Positions 17,587 through 25,436 of a stretch of 64,000 nt of DNA are shown here, in pieces. Numbering within the stretch: the stretch's first letter is position 1; the number at the start of each line of letters is the position of its first letter. This DNA comes from Isoptericola jiangsuensis (GTDB lineage: Bacteria; Actinomycetota; Actinomycetes; Actinomycetales; Cellulomonadaceae): assembly GCF_002563715.1 (NCBI RefSeq), contig NZ_PDJJ01000001.1, forward strand, positions 3,906,001-3,970,000. Reading direction: 5' to 3'. The position numbers and the translations under genes were made by a program. Below the pieces are notes generated by a model. It had not been told where the DNA came from. It worked only from the letters and a program-made list of their open reading frames with translations, and did no database searches.

Positions 17587-18153
17587 GTGACCGAGGTGAC
17601 CCCGCTGCGCGCTCCCCTGCCCGTCAGGACGAGCCGGCTCGTGCTGCGCACGTACGCCGAGAGCGACCTCGACGCGCTCCTTGCCTACTACTCCGACCCC
17701 GACGTCGCCCGGTTCCTCCTCGAGGAACCCTGGACCGCCGAGGACGCCGAGACGCAGCTCGCCCGCCGCATGACCCGCACCGGGGTGGACGAGCCCGGCT
17801 CCGCGCTGGCGCTCGTCGTCGAGCACGAGGGCACCGTCGTGGGCGACGTCTCCCTGTGGACGACCGGGGACACCGTGTCCCGCGGCGAGGTCGGCTGGGT
17901 GTTCAACCCCGCCTACACGGGCCGCGGGTTCGCCACCGAGGCGCTGCGCTCCCTGCTCGGCATCGCGTTCGACCACTACCGGATGCACCGCGTCGTCGCG
18001 CAGCTCGACGCCCGCAACGACCGCTCCGCCAAGCTGTGCGAGCGCGTCGGCCTCAAGCGGGAGGGGCACCTGCGCGCCGACTGGTGGTCGAAGGGCGAGT
18101 GGACCGACACCCTCGTCTACGGGATGCTCGCCCGCGAGTGGCAGCGCCCCTGA
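17587..18153 (+). CDS. GNAT acetyltransferase, RimJ/RimL-like
   Basis: 188-residue acetyltransferase of the Acetyltransf_3 group. The start pattern LPVRTSRLVLRTYAESDLDAL, the acetyl-CoA site GWVFNPAYTGRGFATEALRSLL and the AQLDARNDRSAKLCERVGLKREGHLR segment are all typical of ribosomal-protein N-acetyltransferase-like enzymes. These acetylate protein N-termini or small amines; the target here is unknown. It begins at GTG 17587, apparently leaderless. It converges with the LacI gene with 9 bp between stops, so it is an independent unit. Confidence 0.88.
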   Translation: MTEVTPLRAPLPVRTSRLVLRTYAESDLDALLAYYSDPDVARFLLEEPWTAEDAETQLARRMTRTGVDEPGSALALVVEHEGTVVGDVSLWTTGDTVSRGEVGWVFNPAYTGRGFATEALRSLLGIAFDHYRMHRVVAQLDARNDRSAKLCERVGLKREGHLRADWWSKGEWTDTLVYGMLAREWQRP

Positions 18154-18162
18154 GCCACGCGC

Positions 18163-19380
18163 TCAGGCCGAGTCGCGCACCACGAGCGACGTCGGCAGGG
18201 TGACCGCCGCCGGTTCCGCCCCCTCCACGACGTCGACCAGCAGCCGCACCATCTCCGAGCTGATCCGCTCGTACGGCTGACGCATCGTCGTCAGCGCCGG
18301 GTGCAGCTGCTCCGCCACCCCGTTGTCGTCGAAACCCGCCACCGCGACGTCGTCCGGCACCACCCGGCCCGCGGCCTGCGCCGCCACCAGTGCACCGGCC
18401 GCCATGAGGTCGCTGTGGACGAACACCGCGTCGACGTCCGAGTGCTCCGCCAGGAGACGCGCCATCCCCAGCCGGCCGCTCTCGCGCGAGTAGTCGCCGT
18501 GCACCACCAGCGCCGGGTCGAACGCGTCCCCCAGCGCCTCCCGGTAGCCCCGCAGACGCAGCACGCCGCCCGGGGTGTCCATCGGCCCCGTGATCGTCGC
18601 GATCCGGCGACGGCCCGCGTCCAGCAGGTGCTGCGTCATCGTGCGGCCGCCCGACAGGTCGTCCGCCGCGACGTACGCGACCTTGTCCTCGTAGCCGAGC
18701 GGCACACCGCACGCCACCGTCGGCACGCCCAGGCGCAGCAGCTCCGCGATCATCGGGTTGCCCTCGTGCGAGCTGATGAGCAGCACCCCGTCGACGTGCC
18801 CCGCCTCCACGTAGCCCGCCACCCGCCGACGCTCCTCCGCGGTGCCCGCCACCAGCAGCACCATCGGCATTTCGCGCGACGCCGCCGCCTCCGTCGCGCC
18901 CCGCAGCAGGCGCGGGAAGTTCGGGTCCTCGAACAGCAGGTGCTGCGGCTCCGTCAGCAGGAACGCCACCGAGTTGGACCGGCCCGTGACCAGCGACCGG
19001 GCGTGCTCGTTCGCGCGGTACCCCGTCCGGCGGATCGCGTCCTCGACGGCCGCGCGCGCCTCCGGCGACACCCAGTGCCCGCCGTTGATCACCCGCGACA
19101 CTGTGCCGCGCGACACGCCCGACTCCGCCGCGACGTCCCGGATCGTCGGACGCCGCGTCGACTTGGTCGGCTTCCGCGCACGCGCGGTACGGGACGCCGT
19201 CGTGGTCGCACCGCGGGCTGCGGGGGCGCCGTCCGTCGCGCCGTCCGTCACCGTGGTGCGGGTGGGAGCGGGACCGTCGGCGTCGTCGGGCGCGAGGGTG
19301 CCCACCGACGTGTCCGCCGACGTCGGACGTGTGTCGTCCGGGGGCGCGACGTCGACGTCGCCGTTCGTGGTGCCGCTCAT
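18163..19380 (-). CDS. LacI family transcriptional regulator
   Basis: 405-residue regulator. The LacI HTH and hinge (TIRDVAAESGVSRGTVSRVINGGHWVSPEARAAVEDAIRRTGYRAN, cut here into its helices) occupies residues about 72-120, and a periplasmic-binding-protein-like effector domain fills the rest (FPRLLRGATEAA, VDGVLLISSH, VAGFDDNGVAEQLHPALTTMRQP). About 70 low-complexity residues rich in Thr, Asp and Ala precede the HTH, which is unusual. The upstream ATG is nevertheless supported by a -10-like TAGACT 7 nt before it. It diverges from an MFS transporter across an array of 20-bp-phased repeats and probably regulates it. Confidence 0.9.
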   Translation of the reverse strand: MSGTTNGDVDVAPPDDTRPTSADTSVGTLAPDDADGPAPTRTTVTDGATDGAPAARGATTTASRTARARKPTKSTRRPTIRDVAAESGVSRGTVSRVINGGHWVSPEARAAVEDAIRRTGYRANEHARSLVTGRSNSVAFLLTEPQHLLFEDPNFPRLLRGATEAAASREMPMVLLVAGTAEERRRVAGYVEAGHVDGVLLISSHEGNPMIAELLRLGVPTVACGVPLGYEDKVAYVAADDLSGGRTMTQHLLDAGRRRIATITGPMDTPGGVLRLRGYREALGDAFDPALVVHGDYSRESGRLGMARLLAEHSDVDAVFVHSDLMAAGALVAAQAAGRVVPDDVAVAGFDDNGVAEQLHPALTTMRQPYERISSEMVRLLVDVVEGAEPAAVTLPTSLVVRDSA

Positions 19381-19387
19381 GGCGGCG

Positions 19388-19393
19388 AGTCTA
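19388..19393 (-). promoter_or_regulatory. Leaderless -10 box for LacI gene
   Basis: On the minus strand TAGACT is followed by 7 nt and the ATG at 19380. There is no ribosome binding site. This supports the long N-terminal form of the regulator. Confidence 0.45.
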
Positions 19394-19458
19394 GCGTGCG
19401 CGCTGTGAACGCTCCCAGCCGTCGCTCGGGGCAGCCGACCGCACCGCCGCGGCCGGCC

Positions 19459-19550
19459 GCGACTCAGCGCACCTCCCCGCGACTCAGCGCAGGACGCCGC
19501 GAGTCAGCGCACGTCGGCGCGACTCAGCGCAGGATCCCGCCAGTCAGCGC
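19459..19550. repeat. Phased 20-bp array 1 (five CGACTCAGCGC-type units)
   Basis: Decamers GACTCAGCGC or GAGTCAGCGC start at 19461, 19481, 19501 and 19521, with a variant CAGTCAGCGC at 19541: exactly 20 bp apart. The core GACTCAGCGCA is kept while the 7-9 bp between cores vary (ccccgc, gccgc, tcggc). The array lies in the divergent gap between the LacI and MFS genes, upstream of both promoters. Confidence 0.85.
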
Positions 19551-19645
19551 ACGTCGGGACGTGTCGCCGCGCGTCGACGGCGAGGCTCGGCGAAGATCAC
19601 GGAAGTCGGCGCGCGAATCGGCCCGACGCGCCTGCCTCGCCCTCG

Positions 19646-19657
19646 TAGAATCGATTC
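19646..19657 (+). promoter_or_regulatory. Leaderless -10 box overlapping a palindrome, MFS gene
   Basis: TAGAAT (19646-19651) lies 7 nt before ATG 19659 with no ribosome binding site. The perfect palindrome GAATCGATTC (19648-19657) overlaps this -10 box, so a repressor bound there would block initiation. The divergent LacI protein is an obvious candidate, though the palindrome is shorter than a usual LacI operator. Confidence 0.5.
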
Positions 19658-19658
19658 G

Positions 19659-20876
19659 ATGACCACCCAGCAGCCCACCTTCGACCCCCGTCGCGCCTCG
19701 ATCATCCTGGCCGCGATGGCCACCTCGACGTTCCTGTTCGTGACCGTCGAGTCCCTGCCGTCCGGGCTGCTCACCCTCATGGCACCCGACCTCGGCCGCA
19801 GTACCTCCGAGATCGGGCTCCTCGTCACCGCGTACGCGCTCGTCGTCCTCGTGTCGTCGGTGCCGCTGGCGTGGGCGACCAGCCGCATCCCGCGTCGCTG
19901 GGTGCTGTCCGCGTGCTGCGGCGTCGCCGCCGTCGCCACCCTGTGGGCGGCCCTCACGCCGTCGTACGAGCAGCTCATGGCCGCGCGGCTCGTCACCGGG
20001 CTCGCCCAGGCGCTGTTCTGGGTCGCGGTCGTCCCCGCCACCCTCGGCCTGTTCCCGCCGCTCGTCCGCGGCCGCGCCATGTCCCGGCTGGCGGTCGGCA
20101 ACTCCCTCGCGCCGCTGCTCGGCGTCCCGCTGGGCACGTGGCTCGGCGAGCAGACCAGCTGGCGCGTCACCTTCGCCGCCGTCGCCGCGCTCTCCGCCGT
20201 CGTCATGGTCATCGTGCTCGTCCTGTTCCCCACCGTCGCACCCCGGGCCGGCGGCGCCGCCCAAGCCCCCCACCCCAGCGGCCGGCGCTTCGGGTTCCAG
20301 CTCGTCACCACCGTCCTCGTCGTCACCGGCGCGTTCGGCGTCATCACGTTCGGCACCCAGTACCTCCAGGACGTCACCGGGTTCACCCAGTCCGACATCC
20401 CCGCCCTGCTGCTCGTCCAGGGCGGGGCCGGGGTCGTCGGCGCGCTCGTCGTCGGCCGCTACCTCGACCGCTACCCCGCGGCGGCCCTCGTCGTCGCCGT
20501 CACCACGTACGCCGTGGGAGTCCTGGGCCTGTGGGCCCTCGGCGAGAACAAGGTCGCCGCCGTCGCCTTCCTCGTCGTGTGCGGCCTGTCGTTCTCGACC
20601 GTCCCGCCCGCGCTGTCCCACCGGGTCATGCTCGTCGCCCCACGTGGCACGACGATGGCGCAGGCCGTCGCGTCGTCCACGTTCAACCTCGGCATCGCCG
20701 CCGGGTCCGCCCTCGGCGCGCTCCTCGTCGCCGTCGTCGACGTGCGCGTCGTCCCCCTCGTCGCCGCCGTCCTCGTCCTCCTCGCGCTCGCCGTCCTCCT
20801 GCTCGAGGAACGCCTCAACGCGCCGCTCGGCACCGTCGTCGAGCACGTCGAGGAGGCCGTCGCGCGCGAGTCCTGA
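19659..20876 (+). CDS. MFS transporter, DHA1 drug-efflux type
   Basis: 405-residue integral membrane protein with about 12 hydrophobic helices. The first half shows the order typical of AraJ/Cmx/PbuE-like DHA1 exporters: ESLPSGLLTLMAPDLGRSTSEIGLLVTAYALVV, then TSRIPRRWVL (motif A region) and LVTGLAQALFWVAVVPATLG (motif C-like). Substrate is unknown; efflux of a toxic compound, sugar or nucleoside is plausible. It is transcribed divergently from the LacI regulator with a leaderless promoter and flanked by phased repeat arrays on both sides. Confidence 0.88.
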   Translation: MTTQQPTFDPRRASIILAAMATSTFLFVTVESLPSGLLTLMAPDLGRSTSEIGLLVTAYALVVLVSSVPLAWATSRIPRRWVLSACCGVAAVATLWAALTPSYEQLMAARLVTGLAQALFWVAVVPATLGLFPPLVRGRAMSRLAVGNSLAPLLGVPLGTWLGEQTSWRVTFAAVAALSAVVMVIVLVLFPTVAPRAGGAAQAPHPSGRRFGFQLVTTVLVVTGAFGVITFGTQYLQDVTGFTQSDIPALLLVQGGAGVVGALVVGRYLDRYPAAALVVAVTTYAVGVLGLWALGENKVAAVAFLVVCGLSFSTVPPALSHRVMLVAPRGTTMAQAVASSTFNLGIAAGSALGALLVAVVDVRVVPLVAAVLVLLALAVLLLEERLNAPLGTVVEHVEEAVARES

Positions 20877-20900
20877 CCCGCGGGCCGGCGCCGGCTGGCC

Positions 20901-20970
20901 GAGTCAGCGCGGCAGGCCGCGAGTCAGCGCAGTCCCGGCCGAGTCAGCGCAGTCCCGGCCGAGTCAGCGC
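20901..20970 (+). repeat. Phased 20-bp array 2 (four GAGTCAGCGC units)
   Basis: GAGTCAGCGC occurs at 20901, 20921, 20941 and 20961, exactly 20 bp apart, beginning 25 bp after the MFS stop codon. Each unit is preceded by a C or G that keeps the (C)GAGTCAGCGC core. It faces array 3 in opposite orientation. Confidence 0.85.
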
Positions 20971-21150
20971 TGGGTGCGACCGGTGCCCACGACGCCGCTC
21001 TTCTTCAGCAGCCTCGACGCCTGTCACCGTGGTGGCCGACCTACGACGGCAAGCGTGAGGCACCCACGGCCGCGGGTGCGGGTGCGCGTCAGAATGCCCC
21101 ACTGGTCGCCACGCCCCGTGGATGCGCCACCGGCCCGTCGCACCGCGACG
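20971..21150. other. Spacer between arrays 2 and 3, no gene seen
   Basis: The 478-bp gap between the convergent MFS and permease genes is filled by arrays 2 and 3. The 180 bp between them has no coding frame with normal codon use, no tRNA-like fold and no clear terminator that I can see. Confidence 0.5.
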
Positions 21151-21270
21151 TCCTGTGCTGACTCGCACGATCCTGCGCTGACTCGCGCGGAGGTGCGCTG
21201 ACTGGGCGCTGCCTGCGCTGACTCGCGGCCGGTCGCGCTGACTCGCGGGTCGGTGCGCTGACTCGCGGAG
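21151..21270 (-). repeat. Phased 20-bp array 3 (six GCGCTGACTCG units)
   Basis: The complementary form GCGCTGACTCG repeats six times at 20-bp steps (TGACT cores at about 21158, 21178, 21198, 21218, 21238 and 21258). Two cores are variant: TGTGCTGACTC in the first and ACTGGG in the third. It lies upstream of the end of the NCS2 permease gene, 180 bp from array 2 and in inverted orientation to it, so the two arrays could pair. Next to it (about 21270-21300) GCGGATCGAGT is directly repeated. Confidence 0.85.
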
Positions 21271-21354
21271 TCGCGGATCGAGTTGCGGATCGAGTCGCAG
21301 CCCGACAGGTCGAGGCGCGGACGCCACCGGCTCGTGACCGGACAGGCCGGTTCG

Positions 21355-22860
21355 TCAGGCATGGCGTCCCGCCTCGTCGTCGGCCGGCTCGGTCGCGTCG
21401 ACGACGGCGTCGGAGCCCGTCGTGGACGCCGGTGCGGCCACCTCGACCGGCTCACCCTTGCCCGTCGCGGCGTCGAAGTGCAGCACCGCCGGCTGGACGG
21501 CGCGCAGCGCGTCGTGCGGGGCGACGTCCTGCGTGTCCTGAGCGCCGCGGAGCTGGTCGCCGTTGAGGAGCAGGTTGAGCAGGATCGCGGTGATCGCACC
21601 CGCGCTGATCCCGGAGTCGAAGACGAGCTGGAACCACGTCGGGAACTCGGCGTAGATCTCCGGCTTCACCGTGGGGAGCATCGCGACGCCCAGCGACACC
21701 GCGACCACGAGGATGTTCTTGCTGGTGAACGTCACCTTCGTCAGCGAGCGGATGCCGGACGCCGCGACCATGCCGAACAGCGCGATCCCGGCGCCGCCGA
21801 GCACCGCGCTCGGCACGCCCTCGACCACGGCGCTCACCTTCGGCACCAGACCCAGCACGACAAGGATCGCGCCCGCCATCGTCGCGACGAACCGCGACGC
21901 GACGCCCGTCAGGCTGACCAGGCCGACGTTCTGCGCGAACGCCGTGTACGGGAACGTGTTGAAGAACCCGCCGAGCATCGTGGACAGGCCGTCCGCGCGC
22001 AGACCGTCCGCGAGGCGCTTCCTGCTGACCGGCCGGTCGACGATCTCGCCGACCGCGATCATGTCGCCCGTGGTCTCGACCATGATGACCAGCCCCACGA
22101 CCAGCATCGACAGGACCGCCGCCACCGGGAACGTCGGCACCCCGAAGTGCAGCGGCGTCACCACGGCGAACCAGCCCGCGTCCCCCACGCCCGACCAGTC
22201 GACCTTCCCCATCGGCAGCGCCGCCAGCGTGCCCAGCGCCAGCCCGATCAGCACCGAGCAGCGGGCGATCGCCGCCGGCGCGAACCGCTCGATCAGCACG
22301 ATGAACAGCAGCGTCCCGAACGCCAGCCCCAGGTCCGACGGCGCCGCCGACTCCCCCTGGCTCGTGATCCAGCCCGCCGCCACGTCCATCAGCGACACCC
22401 CGATGATGAGGATCACCGTGCCCGTGACGATCGGTGGGAAGAACCGCAGCAACGTCGAGAAGAACGGCGCCACCAGGATCATGAACAGGCCCGTCGCGAT
22501 CGTCGCGCCGAACACCGCCGTGATGTCGTACGTCGTGCCGATGCTGATCATCGGACCGACCGCCGCGAACGTGACGCCCTGCATGATCGGCAGGCGGACG
22601 CCGAACCTCCAGAATCCCACCGACTGCACGATCGACGCCAGGCCCGCCACGAACAGGTCCGCGCTGATGAGGAACGCGATGTCCTGCGGGCTGTACCCCA
22701 GCGCGCCGCCCACGATCAGCGGCACCGCCACCGCGCCCGCGTACATCGCCAGCACGTGCTGCAGGCCCAGCGGGAACAGCCGCGCCAGGCGCGGGACCTC
22801 GTCCACAGGGTGCTTGGCCGCCGGTGCCTCCGGCGCCGTCAGGGCAGGTGCGTCCGTCAT
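21355..22860 (-). CDS. NCS2 family nucleobase:cation symporter
   Basis: 501-residue permease with 12-14 hydrophobic segments, of the nucleobase-ascorbate transporter (NCS2) family. It imports a purine or pyrimidine base with a proton. The N-terminal FPLGLQHVLAMYAGAVAVPLIVGGALG and the signature QNVGLVSLTG (Q-N-x-G-x-x-x-x-T) are present. The preceding ETTGDMIAVGEI segment matches the substrate-site helix of xanthine/urate-type members more than UraA, so xanthine or uric acid is my first guess. Start ATG 22860 is chosen because GAGGAG lies 7 nt upstream; an in-frame GTG immediately precedes it. It is monocistronic and convergent with the MFS gene. Confidence 0.9.
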   Translation of the reverse strand: MTDAPALTAPEAPAAKHPVDEVPRLARLFPLGLQHVLAMYAGAVAVPLIVGGALGYSPQDIAFLISADLFVAGLASIVQSVGFWRFGVRLPIMQGVTFAAVGPMISIGTTYDITAVFGATIATGLFMILVAPFFSTLLRFFPPIVTGTVILIIGVSLMDVAAGWITSQGESAAPSDLGLAFGTLLFIVLIERFAPAAIARCSVLIGLALGTLAALPMGKVDWSGVGDAGWFAVVTPLHFGVPTFPVAAVLSMLVVGLVIMVETTGDMIAVGEIVDRPVSRKRLADGLRADGLSTMLGGFFNTFPYTAFAQNVGLVSLTGVASRFVATMAGAILVVLGLVPKVSAVVEGVPSAVLGGAGIALFGMVAASGIRSLTKVTFTSKNILVVAVSLGVAMLPTVKPEIYAEFPTWFQLVFDSGISAGAITAILLNLLLNGDQLRGAQDTQDVAPHDALRAVQPAVLHFDAATGKGEPVEVAAPASTTGSDAVVDATEPADDEAGRHA

Positions 22861-23026
22861 CACTGAGCTCCTCGGGTGGGGTCGTGCGCCGACGTCGGCG
22901 TTAAGTCGACGCTAAACAGCGGTCGTTTCATCGCCGATGACCCCGTGTAACCAACGGGTGACGGATTACGCCCGACGGCGCCGCACCCGCCGGCCGTGCT
23001 CGCACCGCCCCCCGGGCCACCCACCC

Positions 23027-23431
23027 ATGACCGATCATGGACCTGTGGACGACGACGCACGCTGCCCCTGCCTCACCGGCCTCCCCTACGGCGAGTGCTG
23101 CGGGCCCCTGCACGCCGGACAGCGCACCGCCGCGACGGCCGAGGCGCTCATGCGCTCCCGCTACTCCGCGTTCGCCGCCCTCGACGAGCCGTACCTGCTG
23201 GCGTCGTGGCACCCCACCACCCGACCCGCCTACCTCGAGCTCGACCCCGACCAGCGGTGGCTCCGCCTCGACGTCCTCGCCGTCACCGGCGGCGGGATCT
23301 TCGACACCTCAGGGACCGTCGAGTTCGTCGCCACCTACCGCCACGACGGGCACCGCGGGAAGCTGCGCGAGGTCAGCCGGTTCGTCCGCGAGGCCGGCCG
23401 GTGGTTCTACGTCGACGGCGACGTCGAGTAG
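23027..23431 (+). CDS. YchJ family protein (SEC-C-like metal site)
   Basis: 134-residue protein. The N-terminus carries the CPCLTGLPYGECCGPLHAG cluster, the SEC-C-like zinc-binding motif of the YchJ family. It is followed by an NTF2-like domain with TAEALMRSRYSAFAALDEPYLLASWHP and a C-terminal WFYVDGD. Family members are small cytoplasmic proteins of unknown function. ATG 23027 is preferred over the longer frame from 22937, whose extra residues are Arg/Pro-rich filler. It diverges from the permease gene across 166 bp. Confidence 0.88.
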   Translation: MTDHGPVDDDARCPCLTGLPYGECCGPLHAGQRTAATAEALMRSRYSAFAALDEPYLLASWHPTTRPAYLELDPDQRWLRLDVLAVTGGGIFDTSGTVEFVATYRHDGHRGKLREVSRFVREAGRWFYVDGDVE

Positions 23432-23602
23432 CTCTCGGCCACCCGCGGGCGCCGACGAGGCGGGGGAATGTCGATGGGGCGGCGGGCTGACCACGACGGC
23501 TCGCCGACGTTGCTGGTGTTTGCGACGGACGACGCCCAGAGCGGGGCCCGACGCCGTCGCCCGTTTGCCGCAGCACCAAGTCCACCCCTGTGGACAACCT
23601 GT

Positions 23603-24571
23603 TCAGCAGGTCGAGCTGTTCTCGACGTCGTCGCAGACGAGCCGCACGCGCGCCTCGGTGACCGTCACCGGGTCCAAGGTGGTCGTCGTGGTGACTGCAC
23701 CCGCGATCGGCGTCCACGTCGCGGACCCGGCAAGACTGAACGAGCCCTGCCACGTCGTCGTCAGGGTGACCGTGACGTCGTCGCGGTACCGATCACCCTC
23801 GGCATCCACGTCCGTGCCCGCGTCCTGCGCAGGATCACCCAACGAGGTGTACCGGTGACCCACCCACGAGTCGTCCGGCGTCGCGTCACCGTCCCGCCAG
23901 GCCCGACCAGGATCCGTCGTCGTCAGCGTGCCACCACCCGCCGAGTGCGGGTCGTCGAAGTCCCACGTGAACTCCACCGGCTCCGCACGGATCGTCACCG
24001 GCACCCCGAGCAACGTCACCGACTCCTCCAACGGACCCGTCTCCGCGCGAGCCGGGTAGTGCACGTTCACCAGCAGCGGCTCCCGACCCTGCACCGACGC
24101 CACCGGAGGGTCGATCTGCAACGCCTCGAACGCCCGCCGCGCCTCAGCTGCCACATCCGCCGGCGTCACGCAGTCCGCCGCGCTCACCATCTCCGGCTCC
24201 GCGTACGAACCGTCCGCCTGCACCCGCTGCACCCACAGGTCCGCGAGCTCCACCGCGCCCGGCTCGCACCCCGCCGCCGAGATCGTCACGTCCAACGCCC
24301 CGTCAGGGCACGCCCCCGCCACGTGGAACAGCTCTACCTCGTCCAGACCCGCCGTCGCGTTGCACAACGCTGCGTCGGCGCGGAAGTACTTGTCCTGCGG
24401 CTTGTCAGCACCACCTGCGGGAGCTGAACCGTCCGAGCTTTCCCCGACGGCCCCGACGACGTACCGGTCGTTGTTCACTGCGTCCGATACGTATTCGGAG
24501 TCGCCGCCGGCCACAACCGCGGCTGCAACTACGGCGGCTGAGAGCGCGAGACCAACGATCGTCGTCGACAT
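23603..24571 (-). CDS. Secreted protein with PKD-like domain
   Basis: 322-residue exported protein. The N-terminus (MSTTIVGLALSAAVVAAAVVAGGD) is a signal peptide or anchor. The C-terminal half has a PKD-type pattern (VEFTWDFDDPHSAGGG ... VGHRYTSLGD). A cluster of Cys (LCNATA, GACPDG, AAGCEP, AADCVTP and a final SSTC) suggests disulfides. It starts 2 bp after the stop of the DUF6318-type lipoprotein gene, so the two are almost certainly translated from one message. Such pairs recur in actinobacteria with no assigned role; surface binding is inferred. Confidence 0.82.
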   Translation of the reverse strand: MSTTIVGLALSAAVVAAAVVAGGDSEYVSDAVNNDRYVVGAVGESSDGSAPAGGADKPQDKYFRADAALCNATAGLDEVELFHVAGACPDGALDVTISAAGCEPGAVELADLWVQRVQADGSYAEPEMVSAADCVTPADVAAEARRAFEALQIDPPVASVQGREPLLVNVHYPARAETGPLEESVTLLGVPVTIRAEPVEFTWDFDDPHSAGGGTLTTTDPGRAWRDGDATPDDSWVGHRYTSLGDPAQDAGTDVDAEGDRYRDDVTVTLTTTWQGSFSLAGSATWTPIAGAVTTTTTLDPVTVTEARVRLVCDDVENSSTC

Positions 24572-24573
24572 GA

Positions 24574-25173
24574 TCAGTCCGACTCCAAGTCGGAGATGCC
24601 TACAACGACCCAAGAGCCATTGCTCAGCGCGAGTTCATAATGGGAGACGTAGGTGACGCGGTCGAACGCAGCGACCTCGGTGCCCTGATCGTCGGTGATC
24701 CATACGTCGTCTGTCGTCACCTCGACATCCAGAGGCCAAATTCCTGTTGGCTCGTCCTGCAGGTAGGCGTGCACGACTCGGACGGTCTTCTCACCGCCCA
24801 TGAAGGTGTCCCCGTTCTGCGCGATCGTCCGGGCCTGGTCGAGCCGCGCCTCACAGGTTCCGCATGCCTTATGGGACATGCTCTCGTAGACGGCCGTGTC
24901 GTTCGTCTTCATGATGTAGCTGTCGAGCAGCGCGAAGTACTCAGCCGCGGCCTTCGCCCCTTCGACTCCGTCGTCGTCGAGCGCCGCGGGTCGTTCCGGC
25001 GCGACGACGACGGGAGCTGTCGAGCTCGATGTCGGGCTCGGCCCGGTCGGGCTGCTGGTGGCGACGGGCTCAGCGACAGGAGTCGCCGACGCGGACGGCG
25101 GATCGTCCGGCGTGCAGGCTGCGGTGAACAGGACGATGAGGACCGCGGCGAGGGCTGCGCGGGGGTGGGGCAT
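24574..25173 (-). CDS. DUF6318-type lipoprotein
   Basis: 199-residue lipoprotein. The signal peptide ends in a lipobox FTAAC (Cys about 20), followed by a Ser/Thr/Pro linker (residues 25-60). The folded part begins EGAKAAAEYFALLDSYIMKTNDTAVYESMSHKACGTC, which is the DUF6318 pattern with a conserved CxxC. ATG 25173 has AAGGAGCC upstream. It is the first gene of a two-gene unit with the PKD-like secreted protein, divergent from the 709-residue protein gene. Function unknown. Confidence 0.82.
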   Translation of the reverse strand: MPHPRAALAAVLIVLFTAACTPDDPPSASATPVAEPVATSSPTGPSPTSSSTAPVVVAPERPAALDDDGVEGAKAAAEYFALLDSYIMKTNDTAVYESMSHKACGTCEARLDQARTIAQNGDTFMGGEKTVRVVHAYLQDEPTGIWPLDVEVTTDDVWITDDQGTEVAAFDRVTYVSHYELALSNGSWVVVGISDLESD

Positions 25174-25393
25174 CGTGGCTCCTTCACGGGAGTCGACGGT
25201 GACGATCCGGACAACCTAGCGACTGGGGTCGGCCGTCGTCAGGCTGCGGTCCAGCCTGTGGACAACGGGGGTCGACACGGTCGTGCCGTTCACCAGGCGG
25301 GCGACAAGAAGGGAGTCGGAGCGCGCGGCCCGAGGAGCAGCCGACGGGGCGACGGACGTGCCGGTGCCCCGTCGACGTGGTCGAGACCTTGTC

Positions 25394-25417
25394 GGAGGGA
25401 GTGGATAGCCTCCCTCC
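25394..25417. promoter_or_regulatory. Inverted repeat upstream of S1-like gene
   Basis: GGAGGGAG (25394-25401) and CTCCCTCC (25410-25417) are perfect 8-bp arms around GGATAGC, 20 bp before the start codon. It could be an operator over the promoter, or a leader hairpin close to the ribosome binding site AGGAGG at 25427. Confidence 0.4.
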
Positions 25418-25436
25418 ACGCACGTCAGGAGGTGCA

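Noticed and set aside
19459-19550. Phased repeats as a CRISPR array
   Set aside because: The repeats are 10-11 bp and the spacers about 9 bp, far below CRISPR sizes, and there are no cas genes.
22899-22918. GTTAAGTCGACGCTAAAC upstream of the permease as an operator
   Set aside because: Only the central GTCGAC is symmetric; the arms do not match well enough to list it.
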